DNA of 64,000 nt from Pararhizobium sp. YC-54 (GCF_025847205.1 NZ_JAOYTH010000007.1:186001-250000); one strand, 5' to 3'; positions 8,291-17,952 are shown, numbered from the stretch's first letter. Program-made: numbers and translations. The notes: a model not told the origin generated them from the letters alone.

Positions 8291-8884
8291 TTATCGGCGA
8301 TATCGCAGCCGTTCCTGTTCGATCTCCGCAGGATCATAGGGATCGAGACTGTCGTCAAAGCTCGACCAGCCTTGCTCTGTATAGGCCGCGCGGCGCGCCG
8401 TCGGATCGACCCAGTTGTTCTGGCGAAGGATTGCCTCGGCCTCCGCGTATACGCTCTCATCAACGCGCGCTGTCACCAGGGTGCCGCCTCGACGCACACC
8501 TTCTGCGTAGACGTGGGCGTGCTCCTCTGGAACGCCCGATTCCGTCAGCGCGCCGATCAAGCCTCCCGCAGCACCGCCGGCGACAGCTCCTGCAACGGCA
8601 CCAGCGGCCGTTGCAGCGAGCCAACCGGCCGCGACCACTGGGCCGACGCCCGGAATAGCCATGATACCCAGACCTGTAAGCAGGCCGCCGACACCGCCGA
8701 CCGCAGCGCCGATACCTGCGCCCGTGCCCGCACCTTCCGCGGCATTGTTGTCATTGCCATGGCGATCGTCCGCATTGTTGGAAACGATGCTGATATCGCT
8801 GGAGGGCACGCCGCGTGCCTCCAGGGCGCTGACGGCGGCGCTGGCATCGGAGTAGTCGTCGAACAGTCCGGTAATGGTTTTCAT
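8291..8884 (-). CDS. YflT/GspM-type general stress protein with glycine zipper
   Basis: A 197-residue protein. The N-terminal ~45 residues (MKTITGLFDDYSDASAAVSA, then LEARGV and DISIVSNN) match the general stress protein 17M/YflT N-terminal domain. A central Gly/Ala-rich stretch (about 50-110) forms glycine-zipper-like segments that could insert in membranes. The C-terminal part contains GVPEEHAHVYAEGVRRGGTL, seen in this family. It is on the same strand as the flanking PepSY and small membrane genes. Induction by stress is known for relatives but cannot be read from this sequence. Confidence 0.8.
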   Translation of the reverse strand: MKTITGLFDDYSDASAAVSALEARGVPSSDISIVSNNADDRHGNDNNAAEGAGTGAGIGAAVGGVGGLLTGLGIMAIPGVGPVVAAGWLAATAAGAVAGAVAGGAAGGLIGALTESGVPEEHAHVYAEGVRRGGTLVTARVDESVYAEAEAILRQNNWVDPTARRAAYTEQGWSSFDDSLDPYDPAEIEQERLRYRR

Positions 8885-8908
8885 TGGAAATCTCCTGAAT
8901 TGTTAAGT

Positions 8909-9226
8909 TTACTCGGCGACGATGTTGCCCTGGTAATCGAGGGCGAGGGTCACTGCCTTGCCGTCCTTCATTGCCTTGGCCCGCCAGATGCCCTTGTCGT
9001 CCAGGGCAAGGTCGGTAACATCGGCATAGCCGGATTCGGCAATGCGTTCCTTCGCCTGGTCCTCGGTGAAGCTGTTGGCACCCTCGACCGGCGCGGTCGC
9101 CTTCTTTGTATCCGGTGTGGCGACCGCTGGCGTGTCGCCGTCGGTGGTCGTCGTGGTGGACGTCTGAGCGAAAGCGCCAAACGTCGAGGCGCCCATAAGC
9201 GCCGCAGCCAGGATGAGCTTTTTCAT
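8909..9226 (-). CDS. Exported PepSY-domain protein
   Basis: 105 residues. The signal peptide spans residues 1-20 (MKKLILAAALMGASTFGAFA), followed by a Thr-rich linker and a PepSY-like domain: AKERIAESGYADVTDLALDD, then GIWRAKAMKDGKAVTLALD and YQGNIVAE. PepSY modules often inhibit or bind peptidases or act as small periplasmic regulators. The gene is in the same direction as the YflT-like gene, 24 bp apart, and the two are likely an operon. Probably periplasmic. Confidence 0.82.
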   Translation of the reverse strand: MKKLILAAALMGASTFGAFAQTSTTTTTDGDTPAVATPDTKKATAPVEGANSFTEDQAKERIAESGYADVTDLALDDKGIWRAKAMKDGKAVTLALDYQGNIVAE

Positions 9227-9404
9227 AATAAGGTCCTCATTTCAGTGAGTTATGTAGCGATACCGAAACGACGCGTTGTAAAAATGGTTCCGCCCCCGCA
9301 CGCTCATCAGACCTTTGTCCCAATATGGGCGGGCATTGGTCCAATGCCGGAACCTTCCGTGCTTAAACCTCTTCCTTTGCCGTCCAACCCAAAGGAGTGG
9401 AACG

Positions 9405-9812
9405 ATGAAACTCAACCTTCTTGCCTCGGCTGCTGTCGCAGCCGTTCTTCTCACATCGCCGGCGATGGCCGACGACGACAATGATGGCGCCGTCACAGGC
9501 GCTGCGGGTGGCGCCGTGACCGGGGCGGTCGTCGGTGGCCCAGTCGGCGCGGCTGTCGGCGGTGTTGTTGGCGCCATTGCGGGAACAGCGCTCGATCCGC
9601 CGCCGCGCAAGGTCATCACCTACGTCGAACAGCAGCCGCTACCTTCCGACACGATCGTCGTTGAGGAAGTGGTGGAAGTCGGCAAGCCCCTGCCCAAGAC
9701 GGTGGTGTTGACGCCGATCCCCGAAGACCCGACTTACGCCTACGCGGTGGTAAACAAGCAGAGGGTCATCGTTGACCCCAGCACGTATACGGTGGTTCAG
9801 GTACTGAACTGA
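9405..9812 (+). CDS. Exported DUF1236 protein with glycine zipper
   Basis: 135 residues starting MKLNLLASAAVAAVLLTSPA at an ATG preceded by AAAGGAG; the longer frame from 9315 has no such support. The signal peptide ends at AMA. A Gly/Ala/Val zipper (residues ~30-60) follows. The C-terminal DUF1236 region contains VGKPLPKTVVLTPIPEDPTY and ends in VVNKQRVIVDPSTYTVVQVL. It is divergent from the PepSY gene and ends in a strong terminator. Same family as the longer protein at 12712, suggesting a local envelope-protein family. Periplasmic or outer-membrane associated. Confidence 0.8.
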   Translation: MKLNLLASAAVAAVLLTSPAMADDDNDGAVTGAAGGAVTGAVVGGPVGAAVGGVVGAIAGTALDPPPRKVITYVEQQPLPSDTIVVEEVVEVGKPLPKTVVLTPIPEDPTYAYAVVNKQRVIVDPSTYTVVQVLN

Positions 9813-9818
9813 CTCATT

Positions 9819-9850
9819 CCGCCTGCCCTTCCTCATGAAAGGGCAGGCGG
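9819..9850 (+). terminator. Strong hairpin terminator after the DUF1236 gene
   Basis: Perfect 12-bp stem CCGCCTGCCCTT (9819-9830) / AAGGGCAGGCGG (9839-9850) with an 8-nt loop. Confidence 0.75.
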
Positions 9851-9932
9851 TCATTGACGGAACCAATGTCCGCTTAGTTCGTTGGGGGGCCAAACTTAGG
9901 GACCATTTCTTCAGGAGGCGAAGAAACTAGAG

Positions 9933-11380
9933 GTGCCAGCGCGCGTGACCGCATCACATCCCGCATACGTAGAGACGACACGAGCGCCGTCAAGCTGTTC
10001 GGTTTGGGGGCGCCAAACCCTGGCTCGTCAGTTCTTTATCGTAGGAAGTGCATTCTCCCTTGGAGCAATGGCACTCGTCGGATTGTTCGTTACGAACCTC
10101 ATTGAGCAGGCCGTTACGCGCAACGCCGCTGCTTCCACCGCTCTCTACGTCGATAGCATTATCGCTCCCCTGCTCCCTGATATGGCAAGCAACGAAATCC
10201 TTGATGAGACCAGCAGCCGCGCGCTTGATGAGACCTTGGCCCAGGGCCCGTTGGGAGAACGGCTTAAGGCATTTCGATTATGGGCTAAGGATGGCCGCAT
10301 ACTCTATTCCAGTGACCCATCTCAGATCGGAGAACAATTTACACCGAGCGAGGATTTGCAAAAGGCGTTCGGCGGAGAACTAGTTGCCGAGTTCGACGAA
10401 CTCGATGACATCGAAAGTGTTGCCGAACGGAAACTGGCCTTCCCCTCCTTGAAATTTACAGCCCCTTGCTTCAGCCGTGGTCCGGTGAAATTGTCGCCGT
10501 CACGGAATTTTACGAGGTTGCGGAGGGGTTGAAGGCGGATCTCTCCGTGGCGCGCTGGCAGAGCTGGAGTGCGGTGGCAGCCGTTACCCTGGCTTTCTTT
10601 CTCACCTTATCTGCGATCGTCTTTCGAGGAAGCAAGACTATAGACCTGCAGAGCCGAGAGCTCAAATCTCGCGTTGCGGAGCTGACACAGCTTCTCAGCC
10701 AGAATGACGCCCTGAAGTCCCGAATCCAGCGCGCGGCCGCTGCCACGACTGCCTTGAACGAAAGCTATCTCCGCAATCTCGGAGCTGATCTCCACGACGG
10801 CCCCGCGCAGCTAGTCGCCTTCGCTGCGCTAAGGGTCGATAGCGGTCTGTTGTCCGATCCAACGACATCCAGAGAGCGCCGGGAAAAAGAGGTCAGCGTC
10901 ATCAAGGCAAGTCTAGACGAGGCAATGACGGAGATACGCACAATATGTAGCGGACTGGTGCTGCCGCATATCGAGTCGGCCAGTCTTGACGAGATGTTGG
11001 CTGAGCTGCTGAACGGTTATCGTGCCCGCACCGGTAAGGCGGTCGAATTGCGCCTTAGCGCCGCGATCAAGGTTTTGCCGGTGGCGGCAAAGATTTGCAT
11101 TTACCGATTCACTCAGGAAGCGCTCAATAACGGCTATAAACACGCGGCTGGTTCGGGCCAGTGGGTGAACATTGCGCAACACGGGGCGGGTATCGAGGTA
11201 CAGGTCGGCGACGCAGGCTCTGGGCCCCCTCAACACAGGTCAGAAGGCCGTAGCATCGGTTTGGCGGGAATAAGAGACAGAGTTGAAAGTCTCGGTGGGA
11301 CATTCAGCTTCGCGACTTCGCCCGACGGCACGATCGTGACGATGAGCCTGCCGCTGCAAAATATGGAGACATCGACATGA
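9933..11380 (+). pseudogene. NarL-type sensor histidine kinase, frameshifted
   Basis: Two overlapping frames form one kinase. Frame 1 (9933-~10450) gives a transmembrane segment (FFIVGSAFSLGAMALVGLFV) and a periplasmic sensor with AKDGRILYSSDP. Frame 2 (from ~10440) continues with LLEIYSPLLQPWSGEIVAVT, a second membrane segment (~10560-10620), the HisKA_3 phosphoacceptor NLGADLHDGPAQLVAFAALR, and an ATPase end with QEALNNGYKHA and GIRDRVESLGG. The break lies in the C-rich stretch near 10437-10450; one extra base would restore the frame. Its stop overlaps the start of the response regulator (ATGA), so the pair was an operon. It may be true inactivation or a homopolymer sequencing error. Confidence 0.75.
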
Positions 11381-12036
11381 GTACGATCCGCGTTGCGGTC
11401 ATCGACGACCACCCCATCTTCCGGGAGGGGGTGGCAAGTTGTCTTACGGATATGGGAGGCTACGATATCGTCGGTGAAGGCGGCAGTTGTGAGGATGCGC
11501 AGGCGATCGCCCAGCAGGCAGATCCGGACGTCATGCTGCTTGACATCTCGATGCCGGGGGGCGGTCTCAATGCGGTGGCCTCGATACTGGAGCGGCGTCC
11601 TGCGCAGAAGATTATCATGTTGACCGTTTCGGAATCGCATTCCGACGTCGCGAAGGCTTTACAACTGGGAGCAAAGGGCTACGTGCTTAAAGGTGTCGGA
11701 TCACGGGCACTTTCCGAAATTCTGCGAACCGTCCAGAGTGGCGAAATGTACCTATCGCCCACGTTGTCAGCGCGGATGATCGCTGGCCTCTCTAAGACCG
11801 GAGACGTCACATCCACAACGGGAATCCGCGATCTGACCGAACGCGAATATGATGTGCTACGCCTCGTGGCGTCAGGTTTGAGCAACAAAAGGATTGCCCG
11901 CGATCTCGACCTACACGAGAAGACCGTCAAACACTATTTGACGCGTATATTTACCAAGCTCAATGTCAGCAACCGTACGGAGGCTGCAATGGCTTTCCGG
12001 GACGCAAGCGAAACCGCTTCCCCATTAAGGGGTTAA
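11377..12036 (+). CDS. NarL/FixJ-type response regulator
   Basis: 219 residues. The receiver domain spans 1-120, with the acid pair IDDHP near residue 10, the phosphoacceptor Asp in DVMLLDISMPGGG near 53, Thr in MLTVSES and Lys in KGYVLKGVG. The C-terminal LuxR-type DNA-binding helix-turn-helix (~145-205) reads LTEREYDVLRLVASGLSNKR and then DLDLHEKTVKHYLTRIFTKL. It begins inside the stop codon of the sensor kinase (ATGA overlap) and is its cognate partner. All key residues are intact although the kinase frame is broken, so it may be orphaned. Targets are unknown. Confidence 0.9.
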   Translation: MSTIRVAVIDDHPIFREGVASCLTDMGGYDIVGEGGSCEDAQAIAQQADPDVMLLDISMPGGGLNAVASILERRPAQKIIMLTVSESHSDVAKALQLGAKGYVLKGVGSRALSEILRTVQSGEMYLSPTLSARMIAGLSKTGDVTSTTGIRDLTEREYDVLRLVASGLSNKRIARDLDLHEKTVKHYLTRIFTKLNVSNRTEAAMAFRDASETASPLRG

Positions 12037-12479
12037 GGGACGATCGTTTTCAGAAAAAGGCGCATGCGATCTTTCGCCGTTGCCTTGCGGTTCACAATCG
12101 TCCGACCCTTTGAATCCCTCATGATGAAGCGGCCTTTGACAACTTGCTCCAGATAGCCGTTGTGATAACGAACTGCGACGGAATTGGGTGTGACTTCCTT
12201 CTTGGCGACTGAAGCGGCCCGCCCCTTTGCCTTACCATTCGCGCCGTTTCGCCCTTTGCCGCCTTTGCTGTCGGATCCCTTGTCGCCTCGGCTGTCAGAT
12301 CCGCCCTTGCCGCCGCGGCCGCCGCCATGTCCACCCCCGTTGCCGTTCTTCGCATCCGCGCTGGCAAGCGTTAGGGCCGGCGTGCCGGCCTTCCATTCGA
12401 CATGAATGGGCACCGCGGCAACCGCCAAGGCCACGCTGATCATAAGGACTGCTCTCGCCGAGTTGTAGACCTTCATCAT
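12033..12479 (-). CDS. Exported Gly/Lys-rich hypothetical protein
   Basis: 148 residues: an N-terminal signal segment (VLMISVALAVAAVPIHVEW), a low-complexity Gly/Asp/Ser/Lys region (~45-85) with GGKG and DKGSDSKGG repeats, then a folded-looking tail with SVAVRYHNGYLEQVVKGRFI and MRDSKGRTIVNRKATAKDRM. It converges with the response regulator, sharing 4 bp at the ends. The pattern suggests a secreted or periplasmic protein with a flexible basic linker. No named family was recognised. Confidence 0.65.
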   Translation of the reverse strand: MMKVYNSARAVLMISVALAVAAVPIHVEWKAGTPALTLASADAKNGNGGGHGGGRGGKGGSDSRGDKGSDSKGGKGRNGANGKAKGRAASVAKKEVTPNSVAVRYHNGYLEQVVKGRFIMRDSKGRTIVNRKATAKDRMRLFLKTIVP

Positions 12480-12711
12480 GTTTATCCTGCGCTCTCGCCG
12501 GTGAAACGCGCAAGAACATTATACGTTCATCCACGCAGCCGACGTCGGGCGTATGCGGGAACGGGACGGTCCATTTGCTCGGCCCCGGGATGGACTTTGG
12601 TCCAATCCGCTCCGGCAAAGGACCAGTGCTAGGAACACCGTCGGCGCGGCCGTGTTGACGGCTCGGTGTGCATTTGGAGCGCGCATGGTCAACATGGAAG
12701 GAGTGAACATC

Positions 12712-13452
12712 ATGAACATTGTTTCGAAAAGGACGATTGCCGCGATCCTCTTGAGTGGCACTGCCTTCATCGGTGGCGCGGCCATGGCGCAGGAGCAATC
12801 CGTCGATGGCGCCGGCACCTCCGAGGGCGGCGCTAACGTCATCGTTCCTCAAGCAGGAGCATCCGGGCAGGTTGATACGAGTGCCGGCGCGAACACGTCC
12901 GCGGTGGAGAATAATGCCAACGCCGATGCTGCCGCGAGCAAAAAGATCGAGAATGGTTCTGCGGCCGAAGGGTCGGCGCAGACAGAAGCTGGCGGCAGCG
13001 GTGGCGAGACAGCCGGATCGGCGGGTACCACCGCGGTGGAAGAGGATAATGCAAAGGCCTCACAGCTCGACGCCAACGGCCAGTCTTCGACCACGACAAC
13101 GACTACAAAGGATGCCGAAACGGCAGCCGACCCCGCTGCCGCCGAGCAGTCCGACGAGGCCTCAACGAGCAAACCGTCGAACGAAACGACGGCAACTATC
13201 GATATCACGACCGAGCAGCGTACCGAGATCCGCAATGTCATCGTCGAGAGCAAGGCGGAACCGGTTGACCTCGATATCCAGGTCAATGTCGGTGTCGTCG
13301 TTCCGAAGACGGTCGAGCTCCGCCCGTTGCCGCCTCGGATCATCGAGATCGTTCCTGCCTACCGCAGCTACGAGTATTTCGTGCTGGCAGACGGCCGCAT
13401 CATCATCGTCGAGCCTGGCACTTTGAAGGTGGTTTACGTCTTTGCCGCTTGA
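12712..13452 (+). CDS. Exported DUF1236 protein with long disordered region
   Basis: 246 residues. The start at 12712 has GGAAGGAG 8 nt upstream. The signal peptide ends at AMA (residue ~27). Residues ~30-165 are Ala/Ser/Thr/Glu-rich and repetitive (low complexity). The C-terminal ~80 residues contain the DUF1236 features VGVVVPKTVELRPLPPRIIE and YEYFVLADGRIIIVEPGTLK. A paralogue of the shorter DUF1236 protein at 9405 with a grafted linker. Likely periplasmic or cell-surface. Confidence 0.78.
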   Translation: MNIVSKRTIAAILLSGTAFIGGAAMAQEQSVDGAGTSEGGANVIVPQAGASGQVDTSAGANTSAVENNANADAAASKKIENGSAAEGSAQTEAGGSGGETAGSAGTTAVEEDNAKASQLDANGQSSTTTTTTKDAETAADPAAAEQSDEASTSKPSNETTATIDITTEQRTEIRNVIVESKAEPVDLDIQVNVGVVVPKTVELRPLPPRIIEIVPAYRSYEYFVLADGRIIIVEPGTLKVVYVFAA

Positions 13453-13522
13453 TCGATGAGTTGAGGCCTCGGAGAGGGGCGAGCGCCATTGCCCCTCCGC
13501 ACGTCAGGAAAGGAAATGGATT

Positions 13523-13699
13523 ATGACAAGAAGCTCTTTCGACAAGTCCTCCGACCACGAGTTCAGCGTAGGCCTTCCAGTGGGAATTATTGTCTGCTGC
13601 ATGCTTGGTATATCTATCTACCTTGCTGTTCTGGGCGTGGAAATACCGCCTCCCTCAACGAAGGTGTATCTGGCATCGGACGCTACCGGAAACCCGTAA
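13523..13699 (+). CDS. Small single-span membrane protein
   Basis: 58 residues starting MTRSSFDKSSDHEFSVGLPV, with one transmembrane helix (GIIVCCMLGISIYLAVLGVE) and a short polar tail ending at TAA 13697-13699. AGGAAAGGAAATGGATT precedes the ATG and gives a good ribosome site. The next frame starts in the overlapping TAATG. No family was recognised. Confidence 0.6.
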   Translation: MTRSSFDKSSDHEFSVGLPVGIIVCCMLGISIYLAVLGVEIPPPSTKVYLASDATGNP

Positions 13700-14019
13700 T
13701 GTCTTGCCTTGCGCTCAAACATCTGTCCGCAACACTCCTGGAGTTCGCACAAGTGAGCAAGTCTGCCTATCGGTACCTTCTGACACGGCTGGAGAACAAC
13801 GAACCAACAATCGCCTCGCTGGAGCAGACGATTGGGGACATAAAGGCCGTTTTAGCTGCTAGCAACGTCCCAATCCCCGAGGGGCTCGCCGAACTCCACC
13901 AATCCGGCACATTCAAGATCGTCGATGATGTCCCAACTGGCAAGATCGAGACGATTCTCATGGCGAGAGCAGAAAGCGCCGGCGCAATCGATCCGTCTCG
14001 CGGTAAAGGCGCACTGTAG
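13699..14019 (+). CDS. Hypothetical soluble protein
   Basis: 106 residues beginning MSCLALKHLSATLLEFAQVS, helical in the first half (YRYLLTRLENNEPTIASLEQ), with an extended second half. The start overlaps the stop of the preceding small membrane gene (TAATG), suggesting translational coupling. No family was recognised and the ribosome site would lie inside the previous gene, so the call rests on coupling and composition. Confidence 0.45.
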   Translation: MSCLALKHLSATLLEFAQVSKSAYRYLLTRLENNEPTIASLEQTIGDIKAVLAASNVPIPEGLAELHQSGTFKIVDDVPTGKIETILMARAESAGAIDPSRGKGAL

Positions 14020-14161
14020 CGCATGCAGAAGCTCATTCTGTAGAAGAGGGTTGCAGCGCTGGCGCGGCGTTCGCGATTTTGCGCCTTTCACAACCAGATC
14101 GGAAGATCGAGAGAACCAGACGCCTCCTTGCGCGTTCCAAAGCAAACTGCGGGAGCGACCC

Positions 14162-14980
14162 ATGCATCGACGAACTGCCTTTCAAATCCTGGCGCGCAGT
14201 GGTTATGTCGCTCGGGGGATCGTCTTCCTTCTTCTGGCGGGTCTGGCACTGTTCACGGGAACGGCAACGACGAAATCGGCGCTCGATTCCCTGCTTGCCC
14301 AGCCATTGGGCCAGCTATGGCTTGGGCTGATTGGCTTGGGCCTTGTTGGGTTCGTCGCCTGGCGACTGGCCCAATCGATGGCGAATGCCGATAATCACGA
14401 GCAGGACTTCAAAGGTTATACGGTCAGGGCCATGTTGTTTGGCAGCGCGGTCGTCTACATAAGCCTCGCATACTACAGCTTCGACCACGCGTTTGGCTTA
14501 GCGGCGGCAAGAAGCTCCGACGGTGAAAAGGACCTCGCCGGTTGGGCAATGGCGCAACCGTTTGGTCGCTACCTCGCGGCGTTGATGGGGCTTGGTTTCT
14601 TGATTGGAGGCATGGTCACGATCGCAAAAGGTGTGATGGGAAAATATGAGCGATACCTTGAACCGCAGGCAAAGGGAAACGCACTGATCAAAATCATCTG
14701 CGTGTACGGGCTTTGTGCTCGCGGCGTCCTGTTTGCGGTTGCTGGCGTGTTCTTCTGTTATGCCGCGTTCACCGTGGATCCTCAACAAACAGGCAGCATC
14801 GCTGATGCACTGACTTGGTTGCGTCAACTGCCATTTGGAGGGATCCTCTACGTTCTGGCGGCGCTAGGTCTGTTCTCATTCGGCGGATACAATCTTATCG
14901 AAGGACGATATCGTATCGTTCGCACGCCCGACCTGGGTGAAGCGCGGAAACAGGTGTCGTCGTTGAACAGCCCGTTATAG
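14162..14980 (+). CDS. DUF1206 multi-span membrane protein
   Basis: 272 residues, with about six transmembrane helices in three repeated pairs, as in DUF1206. Repeat starts are visible: ILARSGYVARGIVFLLLAGL, FKGYTVRAMLFGSAVVYISL, and KIICVYGLCARGVLFAVAGV. Each begins with the R/G-x-(A/V)-R-G type signature and is followed by a GLGLVGFVAWRL-like second helix. The start at 14162 has GGGAG upstream. The domain has no known activity that I can name. It stands alone, followed by a weak hairpin at 15054-15073. Confidence 0.82.
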   Translation: MHRRTAFQILARSGYVARGIVFLLLAGLALFTGTATTKSALDSLLAQPLGQLWLGLIGLGLVGFVAWRLAQSMANADNHEQDFKGYTVRAMLFGSAVVYISLAYYSFDHAFGLAAARSSDGEKDLAGWAMAQPFGRYLAALMGLGFLIGGMVTIAKGVMGKYERYLEPQAKGNALIKIICVYGLCARGVLFAVAGVFFCYAAFTVDPQQTGSIADALTWLRQLPFGGILYVLAALGLFSFGGYNLIEGRYRIVRTPDLGEARKQVSSLNSPL

Positions 14981-15053
14981 CGCTGCAGTTTCTCTCAGGC
15001 GCTGGCCGGCCGCGGTTTCGCCGACGTTTCCGGCCTGACGGCCACCAGCTATC

Positions 15054-15078
15054 GGTCCGCTACCGTACGGACCTGTTT
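15054..15078 (+). terminator. Possible terminator after the DUF1206 gene
   Basis: GGTCCG (15054-15059) / CGGACC (15068-15073), 8-nt loop, followed by TGTTTT. Short stem and interrupted T-run, so weak. Confidence 0.4.
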
Positions 15079-15186
15079 TAACCTGGCATTTAGCAGATTT
15101 TCGTAGGGTCGTCGCTCACGCACCCAAGCCAGGCATGACGCCGACTGGCTGCCCGATGAAGGGCATCATTCTGTAATGGATTGCCA

Positions 15187-17355
15187 ATGGCCGTCACTCA
15201 TCGACTGCGTTCCCGCCTTCTTGCCGTCCTCATCACCTGCGTGATGATGCTTTCGACTCTCGGGGGACTGGCATACGTTGTATCAGGAGCAATTCGCTCC
15301 ATGGCTTTCTCGGCCGACCAGATGGACGATGCCCGTGCCCTGTCAGCGGCGAGAGGTGCTCTCGCTGCCCTAAAAAAGCAATTGAGTGCGACCATCAGGG
15401 ACAACGCATATTGGGACGACGCCTACGAGAGCTTGCAAAAGAGTGATGCTCAGGCATGGGCCACTGAAAATTGGGGAGCGACGACAGCTGATTATCCGCT
15501 TTACGATACAGCCATTGTGATGAATGCCGATGGCAAACCTTTAATTGCTTACCACAAGGGTATTGCCCTCGGCGACGCCGAGACAGAGCGCTTCTTTTTC
15601 GGGAACCTCTCCGGCGTTGTCACAGCCGCCCGAAACGTCGATTTTGCTGACGATAACCTTCCTGTAGCGTTCGTTAAAACACGCGACGGGCTGGCCTTGG
15701 TCGGCGCCGCCGCAGTTCAGCCTTCTGTACACGCGGCTTTTGACATTAAAACAGCGAAGGTTCTGTTATTCTCCAAGCAGATGACGTCTGATGTCGTGGC
15801 AGAGCTCGCCAATACCTTCAGTATCGAAGGGCTTGTTTTAAGCTCTGGAGCAGGCGATCGCGCGATGCTGCATGCTGATGCACTGGACATTTACGGTCGA
15901 GAAATCGCCAAGGTGACATGGCCGCCGATGCACCCCGGGACCGTAAGCTATGATCGCGTACGCCCTGCCCTCATCACTGCTGCGCTGGTTTTACTAACCC
16001 TGCTTGGAGCAGTGGCCGTCTCGGGACTTGTCGTGTTCCGCGGACTTCGAAACAGCGAGCGCATCGCTACCCATAAGGCTGGGCATGACGCACTCACGGG
16101 TCTTTGGAACAGAGCGGGGTGTCTGGAACAGCTCGATGAGAAGCTGACTTCGGTCGTTCGCGAACCATGCATCACCCTACACCTGCTTGACCTTGATGGC
16201 TTCAAACCGGTCAACGACGCGTGGGGACACCCTGTCGGCGACAAACTGATCAAGGCTGTGGCAGCGCGCTTATCGGCCAACCTTCCCCCAACCACCACGG
16301 TGGCGCGCCTTGGCGGCGACGAATTTGCTATAATAGGCGGTTCTGAAACGGACGATCCTTCGATGCCGTTGTGTCAGAGGATACTTCAGGCGCTCTCGAC
16401 ACCATTTGTCATTGATGGAAGAACCATCGAAATTGGCGGCAGCCTGGGTTGGGCAGAGGCTGACGCGGACGTATCAGACAGTACTGAACTGCTAAGGCGA
16501 GCCGATCTTGCACTCTATGAGGCAAAGAGCCTCGGAAGGGGGATGGCGGTCTTTTACGAATCTGCCCTGGATGATGAAGCGTTTAGGCATGCGGAACTCG
16601 AGCAGGAATTGCGCCTTGGTCTTGCCGCGAGCGAGATCAACGTCGTTTTCCAGCCCTTAATCGAAGCGTCAACGCAGAAGGTTAGCGGTGTTGAAGCTCT
16701 TGCCCGGTGGACGAGCCCGACACGAGGTCCAGTATCACCGGATGTCTTTATCAGGGTCGCTGAAAAGGCTGGTCTGATCGATCAGCTTGGCCTCCAGGTG
16801 CTGAGAACGGCCCTGCGTGCGAGCTTTTCTTGGCCAGATATAGGCGTAGCCGTTAACGTCTCTCCGCTCCAACTCAGAAATCCCTACTTTAGTCGCAAGG
16901 TTAAAGAAGCGCTCGAGGAATGCCGGTTCGACCCAGCACGGTTGACGATCGAGGTAACCGAGGGTGTGTTCATCTCCAATCCCGAGCAAGCAAAACGCGC
17001 GTTCGACGCGTTGCGTGACATAGGGGTTAAGATCGCTCTGGATGATTTTGGATGCGGTTATGCGAGTATCGGCACACTGCGCGAATTCGGCTTCGACAGC
17101 ATGAAAGTTGACCGTTCCCTTGTCCTGGGGTTGGACAAGGATCACAATGGAGGGGCCATCCTGCAAGCGACCGTTGCTCTTGCAAACGCGCTAAATCTAC
17201 CTGTCACGGCAGAGGGGATCGAGACGGAAGACCAGGCGACTGCTGTCCGTCTCTTCGGTTGCGAACGACTGCAAGGCTATCTTTACAGCAAGCCTGTCGA
17301 TGCTGCCGAGATAACTCGGAAGTACTTCACGCCAGATCTTGCGCGGGTTGGATGA
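15187..17355 (+). CDS. CHASE4-like diguanylate cyclase/phosphodiesterase (GGDEF-EAL)
   Basis: 722 residues of inner-membrane cyclic-di-GMP enzyme. There is a membrane helix at ~12-36; a periplasmic CHASE4-like sensor at ~40-250 (NAYWDDAYESL, DYPLYDTAIVMNADGKP); a second helix at ~262-285; GGDEF with intact RLGGDEF near 375; and EAL near 502 (VEALARW) with the later motifs ALDDFGCGY, FGFDSMKVD, TAEGIE and QGYLYSKP all present. Both catalytic motifs look intact, so it could make and break c-di-GMP. The RxxD inhibitory site before GGDEF is absent (PPTT occupies that place). It is a monocistronic gene. The ATG at 15187 is chosen over a TTG two codons upstream. Confidence 0.92.
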   Translation: MAVTHRLRSRLLAVLITCVMMLSTLGGLAYVVSGAIRSMAFSADQMDDARALSAARGALAALKKQLSATIRDNAYWDDAYESLQKSDAQAWATENWGATTADYPLYDTAIVMNADGKPLIAYHKGIALGDAETERFFFGNLSGVVTAARNVDFADDNLPVAFVKTRDGLALVGAAAVQPSVHAAFDIKTAKVLLFSKQMTSDVVAELANTFSIEGLVLSSGAGDRAMLHADALDIYGREIAKVTWPPMHPGTVSYDRVRPALITAALVLLTLLGAVAVSGLVVFRGLRNSERIATHKAGHDALTGLWNRAGCLEQLDEKLTSVVREPCITLHLLDLDGFKPVNDAWGHPVGDKLIKAVAARLSANLPPTTTVARLGGDEFAIIGGSETDDPSMPLCQRILQALSTPFVIDGRTIEIGGSLGWAEADADVSDSTELLRRADLALYEAKSLGRGMAVFYESALDDEAFRHAELEQELRLGLAASEINVVFQPLIEASTQKVSGVEALARWTSPTRGPVSPDVFIRVAEKAGLIDQLGLQVLRTALRASFSWPDIGVAVNVSPLQLRNPYFSRKVKEALEECRFDPARLTIEVTEGVFISNPEQAKRAFDALRDIGVKIALDDFGCGYASIGTLREFGFDSMKVDRSLVLGLDKDHNGGAILQATVALANALNLPVTAEGIETEDQATAVRLFGCERLQGYLYSKPVDAAEITRKYFTPDLARVG

Positions 17356-17504
17356 GAACGATCTTCAATGTCTATAAATCGCCCGGGTACCGCGATTCCC
17401 GGACCTGAACTGCCTCCGAACTGCCGGGACTGTTTGCCACTTCGCGTACCTGTCGGATGTTAAATTATGAGCTCGAACACTCGGTCAGCCTTTGCGCGGA
17501 AAGG

Positions 17505-17945
17505 TTACAGCTCGGTTACGTCGGCGGCACCATCGCCGAACTTCGTGTAAAAGCCCATCACCGCTTCGGCCGCGTGGTCAGTCCCGATGACGAGCCCGGA
17601 CGCCGCGCCGGCAATGGCATATTGCGCCACCATCCTCTGGCGTGCCTTCACATTCCCCAAAATGAAGTGGTGGCGCAGGACAGGTTCGATTGCGGCGGTT
17701 ACGACGGCCGCCATCAGGCTGTCAGCGGCAGGCTTGATATCGACGGTCAAAACCTGATCAGGGCGGATGCTTTCGAGCGCCGCAGCGGCGTCGTGTTCGT
17801 CAGCCTGTATGCCGTAAGGCAGACGAACCGCGATAAAACGCGCATCTCCACCGTCGGCTCGCAGCTCGGAGATCGCTCTTTAAGCAAGGTGGCCGGCAGT
17901 GAGGGAAGGCTCACGAGAAACCCACCCGTCTGGAAGAAGCTACTG
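17505..17945 (-). pseudogene. nadE: nadE (ammonia-dependent NAD synthetase) remnant
   Basis: The minus-strand reading matches the middle of NadE: LTAGHLA, then a stop replacing Gln (TAA for CAA), then [60 protein letters not shown] and [20 protein letters not shown]. The SGGQDS nucleotide-binding loop is degraded to a SREPS-like sequence. The N-terminal ~45 residues and the C-terminal third are missing. It is a non-functional truncated copy; the working gene must be elsewhere. It ends next to the YcxB-like gene. Confidence 0.85.
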
Positions 17946-17952
17946 CTCCGCA

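Noticed and set aside
12755..13426. Long plus-strand frame overlapping the DUF1236 gene
   Set aside because: Arg-rich shadow of a repetitive GC-rich gene in another frame.
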